DNA of 25,355 bases from an uncultured Eubacterium sp. (GCA_902495595.1 CABUXV010000032.1:1-25355), one strand, 5' to 3'; counted from the stretch's first letter, positions 15,476-22,014 are shown. Program-made: numbers and translations. Notes: generated from the letters alone by a model not told the origin.

Positions 15476-16210
15476 ATGAAAACAATCGAAATAAAAATTG
15501 GTGAACAAATCGCACAGTTTACAACTAAATCAGTTACTTTCAGAGGCAAAGAATTTTTCTACAGCAAAATGACAGATGTCGCTCACGATGCTGACAGCTC
15601 TACATATTCTTTTACATATGAAGGAGAACTAATAGTTTTCCCTTACGAAAAAAAAGACTTAAAAGTACTTAGCGTTATATTCGCTCAAGTTCAAAATCTG
15701 CAGCCAAAAGCAGTTAATACGAAAGAAAATTCATCTTCAGGAGAACTTTCCGAAAAGAAAGAGACCCAAGATATAGACAGAGCGGACGCAGTTCATCAAA
15801 GTCCGCAACACGAAGAAAACACAGAAAAAACAGAAGCCGAAAAACCTTTGGAGACCATAGACTCTACGCAAGAACAGAGCTTGGCCACAACAGATAAAAA
15901 ATCGGCAAAACAGGCGGAGAAAGAACGAAAACAAGCAGAAAAAGCCAGAAAGAAAGCAGAAAAAGAAAAACTTAAATCAGAAAAAAACAATGACAGCGAA
16001 AATGCAGGAGATGAAAAAGACAGCTATAAATCAAAAGAAAAAATAAAAAAATCTCTTATAATCTTTGCAGGAGTCATAGGAATAGTTGCAGTGATGGCAG
16101 TTGCATATTATTTCATATTCGGAACAAGCAGCAATCCGTCAGCAGGTCCTAATTCAACTGAATCTCAGCAATACGATGATATAGACGAACTCATCAACGA
16201 TTTACAGTAA
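15476..16210 (+). CDS. Membrane protein with N-terminal beta-rich domain and charged linker, unknown function
   Basis: This is the only protein gene on the plus strand. It has 244 residues, and I do not recognise the family. Residues 1-75 look like a small beta-rich, possibly PH-like domain (TIEIKIGEQIAQFTTKSV, then YSFTYEGELIVFPYEKK). Residues 80-190 are a charged linker, with a Lys/Ala/Glu helix at about 143-170. One membrane segment is at 194-215 (LIIFAGVIGIVAVMAVAYYF). A short tail ends in the acidic YDDIDELINDLQ. The N-terminus has no signal, so it should be cytoplasmic. The ribosome binding site AGGGGG is very strong, suggesting high expression. It diverges from the DivIVA-like gene and may share its setting, but nothing more can be said. 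Confidence 0.82.
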   Translation: MKTIEIKIGEQIAQFTTKSVTFRGKEFFYSKMTDVAHDADSSTYSFTYEGELIVFPYEKKDLKVLSVIFAQVQNLQPKAVNTKENSSSGELSEKKETQDIDRADAVHQSPQHEENTEKTEAEKPLETIDSTQEQSLATTDKKSAKQAEKERKQAEKARKKAEKEKLKSEKNNDSENAGDEKDSYKSKEKIKKSLIIFAGVIGIVAVMAVAYYFIFGTSSNPSAGPNSTESQQYDDIDELINDLQ

Positions 16211-16215
16211 ATATC

Positions 16216-16260
16216 AAAGCGGTTTCAACATACCGAAAAGGTCATGCATGAAACCGCTTT
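16216..16260 (+). terminator. Intrinsic terminator of the gene at 15476
   Basis: AAAGCGGTTTCA (16216-16227) pairs with TGAAACCGCTTT (16249-16260), a perfect 12-base stem followed by TTATTTAT. On the minus strand it could also terminate the P1 peptidase message. Confidence 0.85.
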
Positions 16261-16287
16261 TTATTTATATTATTCTGTTTTCAAAAA

Positions 16288-17418
16288 TTATTTTTTAATC
16301 TTTCCATGTTCATCCAGAATCTTTATTACTTCATCTGTCGGAAGTTCATAGAATTTATTATGTTCTTTTCCTTCCATAGTCTCAGCTGCAAACAATACAT
16401 TTAAAATAGCTTCCTCTGTTGCATCTCCTACAGCTTTAAATAGAGGATCCAGCATATCATCACCCAGAAGTTCAACCTGTGTCTTCGTAGTGGTATAAGC
16501 ATTTTCATTAGCCGTTGAAAAACCTATGAATATATCACCTGAAGCATTCTCGTAACATCCTCCAAGTCTGCCTATTCCCATAGGAATCCGTCTGCAAAGT
16601 TTAGATAACTGCCATGGAAGAAGCGGTGCGTCGGTTGCAACAACCGCTATTATTGAGCCTGTTCCCGGCTTCGGTTCAAAAGTGTTCAGTATCGGGTCGC
16701 ATCCTTTTATCTTGTCTCCCATCGGTATGCCCATTATCTGAAAATGTTCTCTGAATCCGTGATTCGCCTGAACGAAAACTCCTACGGTATATCCGCCCTC
16801 TTCCTCGGAAAGCACTCTTGATGAAGTTCCGGAACCACCCTTAAAATCATGGCATTTCATTCCCGTTCCTCCGCCTACATTTCCCTCCTCTATAGGACCT
16901 GACTTCGCATTATCCAATGCTTCCAGCGCATGTTTTGCTTCAATATGAAAACCGTTCGTATCGTTTATTACACCATCCCATGTCTCTCCGACAACAGGAT
17001 AAAAAAGTCCGCATCCGTCTATTTCCCGACCTTCAAATATCATAGGATAATAATATTTGTTTTCAATCATCCACTTGGATGCAGTGTCTCTTACCACTCC
17101 TACACTGTTTGTATTTGTTATCATAATAGGACCATGCAGAAATCCGGAATCATCCACCCAGTGTGTTCCTGTCAGCTCTCCGTTACCATTCAAATCATAT
17201 CTTCCTGCAAAAACAGCAGATTTTTTATGTCCTCTTGGTAAAATAGCCGTAACTCCTGTTCTCGCAAAGTTTGAACCCGGTCCCTTATAATCTTCCGGTG
17301 TTCCCAATATCAATGTACTATAACCAACTTCAACACCGTCGACATCTGTTATCGAATTCCATTTTCCTGTGACACCCGGTAAATCCAGACCAGCATCTCT
17401 TGCTCTCATACGTTTCAT
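16288..17418 (-). CDS. P1 family (DmpA/BapA-type) self-cleaving aminopeptidase, S58
   Basis: This Ntn-like hydrolase removes N-terminal amino acids from peptides (L-, D- or beta-residues depending on the member). The 376-residue length matches DmpA (375). The precursor is cut between G254 and S255 (PGTGSIIAVVATDAP), which makes S255 the nucleophile of the beta chain. Other family blocks are EEGNVGGGTGMKCHDFKGG (177-195) and STANENAY near the end. No signal peptide is visible, so it is cytoplasmic. The ATG at 17418 follows GGAGG. A sigma-54 promoter lies 43-58 bases upstream of the start, and the next gene upstream is a sigma-54 activator. That points to induction by a peptide or amino-acid-like signal. 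Confidence 0.94.
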   Translation of the reverse strand: MKRMRARDAGLDLPGVTGKWNSITDVDGVEVGYSTLILGTPEDYKGPGSNFARTGVTAILPRGHKKSAVFAGRYDLNGNGELTGTHWVDDSGFLHGPIMITNTNSVGVVRDTASKWMIENKYYYPMIFEGREIDGCGLFYPVVGETWDGVINDTNGFHIEAKHALEALDNAKSGPIEEGNVGGGTGMKCHDFKGGSGTSSRVLSEEEGGYTVGVFVQANHGFREHFQIMGIPMGDKIKGCDPILNTFEPKPGTGSIIAVVATDAPLLPWQLSKLCRRIPMGIGRLGGCYENASGDIFIGFSTANENAYTTTKTQVELLGDDMLDPLFKAVGDATEEAILNVLFAAETMEGKEHNKFYELPTDEVIKILDEHGKIKK

Positions 17419-17460
17419 AAAATCGCCTCCATTAAATATTATCGTTTTACTTTAATGAAA

Positions 17461-17476
17461 AGCAATATTCATGCCA
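17461..17476 (-). promoter_or_regulatory. Sigma-54 (-24/-12) promoter of the P1 peptidase
   Basis: The minus strand reads TGGCATGAATATTGCT, matching TGGCAY-N5-TTGCW with the invariant GG and GC at the right spacing. The transcript would begin about 17450, leaving a 30-base leader with a GGAGG site. Confidence 0.85.
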
Positions 17477-17593
17477 CTTCAACAAATGCTGTAATAAAAC
17501 AAGAAGCTCACCTCTTAACCGTTGAAAATTAAGCAAAACTAGAATATCAGTCATTTAGTTTCAAAGTCCAGATACAGAATTATCGGTTATATG

Positions 17594-17611
17594 TGTAAAG
17601 TTTATTTTACA
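17594..17611. promoter_or_regulatory. Candidate upstream activator site, TGTAAA-N6-TTTACA
   Basis: This perfect inverted repeat TGTAAA-GTTTAT-TTTACA is centred about 150 bases upstream of the predicted sigma-54 start, the usual distance for an enhancer-like site. Two further copies with the same spacing lie at the activator's own promoter (19017-19034 and 19050-19067). Confidence 0.65.
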
Positions 17612-17618
17612 GATGTTG

Positions 17619-19001
17619 TCAGCGTATATTGTACTGCTTTATTTTTTTATGCAGCATCTGACGTGATATCCCCAAACTTTTAGCAGCATCCTGCACGTTC
17701 ATACCCTTTTCTTCCAGCAGATAAGTTATTACATATTTCTCCGTTTTAATTCTTATATCTGAAAGTTTATCCTCACACGAAATCGTGAATGAATCGAAAA
17801 ACATTTCGTCTTTTCCCTCAGGCAGCGTATCACGAAAATGTTCTGCGCTCAAAGTTTCTTCGTAACATCTGTTCATCGCCCTTTCTATAACATTTCTCAA
17901 TTCTCTTATATTGCCTGGCCAATCATATGACATTAACATATGCAAAGCGCTCTCATCAATACACTTTACGATATGTTTATCTATGGATCGTCCTAAGGAA
18001 CTGTTCAATTCAAGAATAAAGTTATTTACTAATTCCGGGATGTCGCTTTTACGGTTTCGAAGCGGAGCTACCTGAATTTCTACAACATTAAGACGATAAT
18101 ACAAGTCTTCCCTGAACTCTCCTGACTCCACAAGGTCTTTTAAATTTTTATTGGTTGCAGCAATTATTTTTACATCCACTTCATAAGGCTGTTCCCCGCC
18201 TATTTTGAGAACTTCCCTTTCCTGAATGAAGCGAAGCAGCTTTGCCTGCATATGCAGCGGCAGCGAATCTATCTCATCTAAAAATAAGGTTCCTTTATCC
18301 GCCACCTGAACCAAGCCTGCTTTTCCTCCCTTTTTAGCTCCGGTAAAGCTGCCCTCTTCGTAACCGAAAAGTTCAGATTCAAACAGCTCTCCGGGAATAG
18401 CCGCGCAGTTCACTTCAACAAATTCAAAGATACTCCTCTGACTTAAACTGTGTATTGACTGAGCTACCAGTTCTTTTCCGGTTCCCGTTTCGCCTGAGAT
18501 CATCACATTTGAAGTCGTTTTAGCTGCAAGTTCAATATCTTTTTTAAGATTTATGACATTTATGCTGGACCCTTTTATATCTGCGACATCGTATTTTGTT
18601 TTTTTTAAAGATTTCCCTGATATTTTAAAATGTTCCAGTCCCTCTGTCGTCTGTATCTTGCTTATAAAAGCGAGAATTTCCTCAGAATCCTGAAAAAAAT
18701 CATATTCAAGCGCGCCTATCATTTTTCCGTCAGAAAAAACAGGCACATCATTAGAAGCTACTATATGCCCCTCAACAAGATAAAGTTCACCGATACTGCT
18801 CTTGTTTGAATTTAAAACGCTTTTAGTTCTGCTGTAAAAAAGCAGTTCTCTTACATTTTTACCTATAACATCATCTAAACATTCATATCCGGCTGTAATC
18901 AGCATCTCTTCGCACATAAATACTATGTTTTCATTGCGGTCTACGACTATAAGCCCCGGTATGCTGTTAAGAACATCCATATAGTTCTTATTTATATCCA
19001 T
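17619..19001 (-). CDS. Sigma-54-dependent activator (PAS, AAA+, Fis-type HTH)
   Basis: This 460-residue enhancer-binding protein opens sigma-54 promoters using ATP. Residues about 5-115 form a PAS-like sensory domain (GLIVVDRNENIVFMCEEMLI), and a short linker follows. The AAA+ domain spans about 142-375, with Walker A GETGTGKE (170-177), the sigma-54 contact loop GSFTGA (217-222), Walker B LFLDEID (239-245) and the YDWPGNIRELRN block. The C-terminal helix-turn-helix is at about 435-458 (DAAKSLGISRQMLHKKIK). There is no response-regulator receiver, so a ligand in the PAS domain probably sets activity. Start ATG 19001 has GGAGGG upstream. It lies 200 bases before the P1 peptidase gene, its likely target. 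Confidence 0.95.
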   Translation of the reverse strand: MDINKNYMDVLNSIPGLIVVDRNENIVFMCEEMLITAGYECLDDVIGKNVRELLFYSRTKSVLNSNKSSIGELYLVEGHIVASNDVPVFSDGKMIGALEYDFFQDSEEILAFISKIQTTEGLEHFKISGKSLKKTKYDVADIKGSSINVINLKKDIELAAKTTSNVMISGETGTGKELVAQSIHSLSQRSIFEFVEVNCAAIPGELFESELFGYEEGSFTGAKKGGKAGLVQVADKGTLFLDEIDSLPLHMQAKLLRFIQEREVLKIGGEQPYEVDVKIIAATNKNLKDLVESGEFREDLYYRLNVVEIQVAPLRNRKSDIPELVNNFILELNSSLGRSIDKHIVKCIDESALHMLMSYDWPGNIRELRNVIERAMNRCYEETLSAEHFRDTLPEGKDEMFFDSFTISCEDKLSDIRIKTEKYVITYLLEEKGMNVQDAAKSLGISRQMLHKKIKQYNIR

Positions 19002-19016
19002 AATTCAGGCCCTCCA

Positions 19017-19034
19017 AGTAAAAAATATTTTACA
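19017..19034. promoter_or_regulatory. Operator-like repeat AGTAAA-N6-TTTACA at the activator's -10
   Basis: This is one mismatch from the perfect TGTAAA-N6-TTTACA motif. It covers the proposed -10 (19027-19032) and reaches the ribosome binding site. Its centre is 33 bases from the second copy, about three helical turns. Confidence 0.55.
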
Positions 19035-19055
19035 CTAAAAAACAAGCAATGTAAA
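19027..19055 (-). promoter_or_regulatory. Sigma-A promoter of the sigma-54 activator gene
   Basis: TTTACA (19050-19055), a 17-base spacer and TAAAAT (19027-19032) are found on the minus strand. Each hexamer lies inside one of the two operator-like repeats, which suggests autorepression. Confidence 0.5.
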
Positions 19056-19080
19056 ACATTTTTTACATCGCTTGTTTTTT
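19037..19080 (-). terminator. Intrinsic terminator of the MBL lipoprotein operon
   Basis: AAAAAACAAGC (19037-19047) pairs with GCTTGTTTTTT (19070-19080), and the stem extends inward through ATGTAAA/TTTACAT. The single non-pair becomes a G-U pair on the minus strand, so that is the favoured direction. It begins 8 bases after the stop of the gene at 19088 and contains the second operator-like repeat. Confidence 0.75.
19050..19067. promoter_or_regulatory. Operator-like repeat TGTAAA-N6-TTTACA at the activator's -35
   Basis: A perfect copy (TGTAAA-ACATTT-TTTACA) contains the proposed -35 and sits in the upper stem and loop of the terminator. Because the hairpin alone could explain the symmetry, its role as a protein site rests on the match to the copies at 17594 and 19017. 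Confidence 0.5.
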
Positions 19081-19087
19081 ATTAATC

Positions 19088-20161
19088 TTAATTATCCGGA
19101 TGACAGTTTCCGCAAGGTTCATATCCTGCAGCTTCTGCGTTTTCAATGGACATAAAATAAATTCTATTTTCCTCTTTGGGCAGGCCTCCGCAGTCAGGCA
19201 AATGATATTTTTTGCTGTTTACATTGCCTATATAGTTTGCTTCCTGATAATCTTCCATGTGTGGTTTATCTGCTTCCTTACCCTTACAGTTGAATGTAAT
19301 ATTTTTGCCATCGTCTAAAGCAATCACCGTTCCCTGTTCATCTGTTCTGAAAATTTCGGCACCCAAATCATTAAACCGGCTTAAAGCCTCATCGTGCGGA
19401 TGTCCGTACATATTGTCTTTGCCGCATGAAATCACAACATACCTTGGATTGACTTGTCTCAGAAAATAGTAGCTGTTTGATGTGCTGCTTCCGTGATGTC
19501 CCGCATGAAGTATATCCGCCTCAATATTTCCGCTGTTCTCTATTATATCTCTCTCCGCCGAATTCCCCGCATCACCGGTAAACATAATACTGTTTTCACC
19601 ATGCCGCACCATAAGGCATATGGAATTATCGTTGGTATCCTTATAGTCCTTATTTGGGCCTAGAAATTCAGCCTCACATTCGCCTAATCTTATTTTTTCT
19701 CCCGGCGACGGCGCTTCTGTGGCTATATTCTGCCTTTCTATATTTTTCTTAAGATTCCCCTCTATCCCATCGTTATATCCATCAAGCATGAATACTTTGT
19801 TTACGGTAAAATTGTTTAAAACCGCTTCACCTGCACCTATATGGTCTTCATGGGGATGGGTAAAAACTATATATTTAAGTTCGTCAATTCCCTGTTTTTT
19901 CAGATAATCCACTATAAAATCATCATCGTCTCTGTTGCCGGCATCAACGAGCATTGCCTCTCCCCCAGAAATCAGAAGAGTCGAATCCGCCTGTCCTACA
20001 TCCAGAAAATGCACAGCTAAATTTTCTTCTGAATCCAAAACCGGTTTTCCTTCATCATTCATACTTCCGCAGGAAAATAAACTAATACTAACTCCGATTA
20101 AAATCATAGCTGTTATCAGAAAAAATCTTATACTTTTTATTTTAGATTTATAAGCAATCAT
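19088..20161 (-). CDS. ComEC/Rec2-like metallo-beta-lactamase-fold lipoprotein with Ada-type zinc tail
   Basis: This 357-residue secreted hydrolase has a lipoprotein signal ending LFSC (C31). The metallo-beta-lactamase domain (about 48-290) begins AVHFLDVGQADSTLL and carries the metal motif THPHEDH (H102, H104, D106, H107), then FTGDAG and HAGHHGSSTSNS, as in ComEC C-terminal domains and related free-standing proteins. Residues about 310-357 form an Ada-like zinc-binding module: YIGNVNSKKYHLPDC followed by AGYEPCGNC. Such tails often accompany extracellular nuclease or MBL domains. A role in DNA or phosphodiester breakdown at the cell surface is plausible but inferred. ATG 20161 has AGAGG upstream. 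It is last in the operon, ended by the hairpin at 19037-19080. Confidence 0.9.
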   Translation of the reverse strand: MIAYKSKIKSIRFFLITAMILIGVSISLFSCGSMNDEGKPVLDSEENLAVHFLDVGQADSTLLISGGEAMLVDAGNRDDDDFIVDYLKKQGIDELKYIVFTHPHEDHIGAGEAVLNNFTVNKVFMLDGYNDGIEGNLKKNIERQNIATEAPSPGEKIRLGECEAEFLGPNKDYKDTNDNSICLMVRHGENSIMFTGDAGNSAERDIIENSGNIEADILHAGHHGSSTSNSYYFLRQVNPRYVVISCGKDNMYGHPHDEALSRFNDLGAEIFRTDEQGTVIALDDGKNITFNCKGKEADKPHMEDYQEANYIGNVNSKKYHLPDCGGLPKEENRIYFMSIENAEAAGYEPCGNCHPDN

Positions 20162-20190
20162 ATAATGCAGCCTCTTCTTTCATTCTCTAT

Positions 20191-20454
20191 CTATAATTTT
20201 ACAGAAATGAAGGTTCCGTCACCCGCCTCAACATGAATTATTTCAATTCCCTTGTTTTGCCTGAAAATCTCTTTGCACTCATCGCAGACAGCTATTACAT
20301 ATTCCTTTGATACAAAGCTGTCAAAAGGTTTGGGAATATTCTTTCTGGCTTTCTCAAAAACAGAATCAGGTATCATCTTTACCGCTGCTCCCGCGGCGAA
20401 AACAGGAACAGGTATATTAAGATTAATTCCCTCAGCTTTTACTCTGACCCTCAT
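20191..20454 (-). CDS. Small protein related to the C-terminal part of its upstream neighbour
   Basis: This 87-residue protein has no recognised name. It runs from LNIPVPVFAAGAAVKMIP to EIIHVEAGDGTFISVKL. The same pattern (VNIQFPVDAVKKILK, then DFVNVETSDGAKVRIFV) occurs in the 130-residue protein encoded just before it, so the two appear paralogous. It has no membrane segment. It starts 6 bases after that gene, with AAGGATAAAG upstream, and lies 29 bases before the lipoprotein gene. Confidence 0.72.
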   Translation of the reverse strand: MRVRVKAEGINLNIPVPVFAAGAAVKMIPDSVFEKARKNIPKPFDSFVSKEYVIAVCDECKEIFRQNKGIEIIHVEAGDGTFISVKL

Positions 20455-20460
20455 TTTTCT

Positions 20461-20853
20461 TTATCCTTTATCTACAAAAATTCTTACTTTCGCACCGTCT
20501 GATGTTTCTACGTTAACGAAATCTCCCATAACTTCTTCATCCAGACATTCCGAAATAGCTTCCATAGTTTCATTAAGATCTATGCCTTCCAATTCCTCCT
20601 GAGGAATTGGAAGCTTTCCGGTCACTTTCAATATTTTCTTTACTGCATCTACCGGAAACTGTATATTTACTTTATCCCCTTCTTCACTGTCTACGATAAT
20701 TCTAAACATTTTTCTGCCGTAATCATCTCTTTTAGCAAGAGCTGTTTCTTCTTCACCGCATTCAATGCTCATGGCTTTCATAAGCTCTGCGGCCTGCTCC
20801 GCTGTAATTGTTCCTTCTTCAACCATTTTGAGAATCCTCATTTTTTCATCCAT
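20461..20853 (-). CDS. SHOCT-like/YvlB-type small protein
   Basis: This protein has 130 residues. The first 25 (MRILKMVEEGTITAEQAAELMKAM) form the short helical SHOCT-like motif seen in YvlB-type proteins. The rest (about 45-130) is a beta-rich domain with FRIIVDSEEGDKVNIQFPV and FVNVETSDGAKVRIFVDKG, repeated in the 87-residue protein that follows. The function of the family is unclear; related proteins lie next to DUF2089 regulators. The start ATG at 20853 has AGGAGGG upstream and lies 19 bases after the regulator gene. Confidence 0.78.
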   Translation of the reverse strand: MDEKMRILKMVEEGTITAEQAAELMKAMSIECGEEETALAKRDDYGRKMFRIIVDSEEGDKVNIQFPVDAVKKILKVTGKLPIPQEELEGIDLNETMEAISECLDEEVMGDFVNVETSDGAKVRIFVDKG

Positions 20854-20872
20854 TTTTACCCTCCTTTTAATA

Positions 20873-21238
20873 CTACTTCAATCTTTCAATAGCTTCCTGC
20901 GCATCTATTTGTCCCGATTCCAGCAGTTTTAAAACCGCCTCGCGTTTTTCAAGTTCTTCATCTCGTTTCGTCTCATTTTCATATCCTAAGTTTTTTATTA
21001 TACTGTCCAGCTTGGCGCGAACAGTCGGATAGGATATCCTAAGCTCCTTTTCCACCTCTTTAATATTCCCCCTGCATTTTATAAAGGTTTCCACAAAATG
21101 CAGCTCATCTGCTGAAAGGTAATCGAATTTGCTCAGCTTAAAATCATTTTCAATTACAGTATCACATTTACCGCACTTAAGACGCGTAACTTTCAGTTCA
21201 TTTCCGCAAACAGGACATTGGCTTATAACTTTATTCAT
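20873..21238 (-). CDS. DUF2089-type zinc-ribbon/HTH protein
   Basis: This is a 121-residue putative transcription regulator. A zinc ribbon comes first (C8-x2-C11 and C22-x2-C25: CPVCGNELKV, LKCGKCD). A helix-turn-helix follows (about 40-85, SADELHFVETFIKCRG and EKELRISYPTVRAKLDSII). The final 20 residues (VLKLLESGQIDAQEAIERLK) match the SHOCT-like motif that opens the next protein. ATG 21238 has AGAGGAGG upstream. It heads the operon and has its own promoter at 21290-21318. The unexplained repeat array lies 240-515 bases upstream of this start, so it is a candidate binder of the array, without direct evidence. Confidence 0.85.
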   Translation of the reverse strand: MNKVISQCPVCGNELKVTRLKCGKCDTVIENDFKLSKFDYLSADELHFVETFIKCRGNIKEVEKELRISYPTVRAKLDSIIKNLGYENETKRDEELEKREAVLKLLESGQIDAQEAIERLK

Positions 21239-21289
21239 AAACTGCCTCCTCTTATCCTACACCACCACACTGCTGCCCCTTTAAACAAT

Positions 21290-21318
21290 AAATTAAACTA
21301 TTTAATCAAAAATGTCAA
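21290..21318 (-). promoter_or_regulatory. Sigma-A promoter of the DUF2089 operon
   Basis: A perfect TTGACA (21313-21318), a 17-base spacer and TAATTT (21290-21295) are found on the minus strand. An inverted repeat ATTAAA-CTA-TTTAAT (21292-21306) overlaps the -10 and spacer and could be an operator. The AT-rich DNA above it includes the palindrome TTAATATATATATTAA (21336-21351). Confidence 0.7.
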
Positions 21319-21475
21319 TATATTTATTAATATTTTTAATATATATATTAATTTTATTAAACAAATTATACTAAATAGCAATTTTATAAAGAATAATTTT
21401 CATTATGTTATACTTCAAACCTCTTGATTTTTATTTTACAAATATAATCGACACAGCTTAATTAAAAAATCAAAA

Positions 21476-21754
21476 TAACCAAAATTTTAATATATCCTAT
21501 ATTTTTGGATAAAATCCCATTGATATTACATGCAGAAAATTTATTAATAACCAAAAGTCTCATGTATAACGGTTCTTTGGATAAAAAAATTATAATATCA
21601 AGGAGATATTTGCATTTTTACGACCAAAACAGCTTTAAAACCAGGAATTTTGGTTAATCTGAGCTGCCGGACTTAAAAAAATAAGCCCATTTCAACCAAA
21701 CCACGTACTTATACATTGCTTTTGGATAATTTGCATTATATCAGTATTGGGTAA
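21476..21754. repeat. Array of four evenly spaced 35-base inverted-repeat units, unknown function
   Basis: Each unit reads ACCAAAA-N18-TTTTGGWTAA: A 21478-21512, B 21550-21584, C 21623-21657, D 21695-21729. Unit starts are 72, 73 and 72 bases apart. In all four the distance from the CC to the GG is exactly 28. The arms are inverted copies of TTTTGGWTAA with one or two mismatches in B, C and D; the 18-base centre and the roughly 37-base gaps are not conserved. A ninth, looser box (ATTGGGTAA) is at 21746-21754. The array fills most of the 610-base gap between the DUF2089 operon and the tRNA genes. It is not a CRISPR, because the unit interiors differ. The arm TTATCCAAAA resembles a DnaA box (TTATCCACA), but the function is open. 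Confidence 0.8.
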
Positions 21755-21805
21755 AAATTTCTTCCGGCAAATAAGCAGCGCAAGTGAAAATAACAAAAAT
21801 ACTGT

Positions 21806-21833
21806 TTGTCATATCCATAAGTTATGTTATAAT
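21806..21833 (+). promoter_or_regulatory. Sigma-A promoter of the tRNA-Thr/tRNA-Ala pair
   Basis: TTGTCA (21806-21811), a 16-base spacer and a perfect TATAAT (21828-21833) with an extended TGT lie just upstream of the first tRNA at 21849. Confidence 0.75.
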
Positions 21834-21848
21834 ATTGCAGTAATATAA

Positions 21849-21924
21849 GCCACTGTAGCTCATCTGGCAGAGCAGCACATTCGTAACGTGCAGGTGGCCG
21901 GTTCGATCCCGGCCAGTGGCTCCA
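21849..21924 (+). tRNA. tRNA-Thr, anticodon CGT
   Basis: The acceptor GCCACTG pairs with CAGTGGC, the D arm carries GCTC/GAGC, and the anticodon loop TTCGTAA gives CGT (codon ACG). The T arm GGCCGGTTCGATCCCGGCC is strong, and CCA is encoded. The last pair of the anticodon stem (31-39) is an A-C mismatch. Confidence 0.94.
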
Positions 21925-21930
21925 ACTTCC

Positions 21931-22006
21931 GGGGTATTGGCGCAGCTGGGAGCGCGCATGACTGGCAGTCATGAGGTCAGGGGTTCGAACCCCCTATACT
22001 CCACCA
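21931..22006 (+). tRNA. tRNA-Ala, anticodon GGC
   Basis: The acceptor GGGGTAT pairs with ATACTCC and includes the G3-U70 wobble that marks alanine tRNAs. The anticodon stem CATGA/TCATG holds the loop CTGGCAG (anticodon GGC, codon GCC). The T arm has GGTTCGAACC, and CCA is encoded. It lies 6 bases after tRNA-Thr on the same transcript. Confidence 0.95.
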
Positions 22007-22014
22007 AAACAAAT

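Noticed and set aside
21476..21754. CRISPR array
   Set aside because: The 72-73 base period and 35-base units resemble a repeat-spacer array, but only the 7-10 base arms are shared. The interiors differ in every unit and no cas gene is present.
21476..21754. Chromosomal replication origin based on DnaA-box-like arms
   Set aside because: TTATCCAAAA has one mismatch to TTATCCACA, but dnaA, dnaN, rpmH or other origin neighbours are absent, and the alternating inverted spacing is not typical of oriC. DnaA binding stays only a possibility.
21239..22006. Integrated element at the tRNA genes
   Set aside because: Both tRNA genes are intact, no integrase or direct repeat of a tRNA 3' end is visible, and base composition changes only as expected for intergenic DNA.
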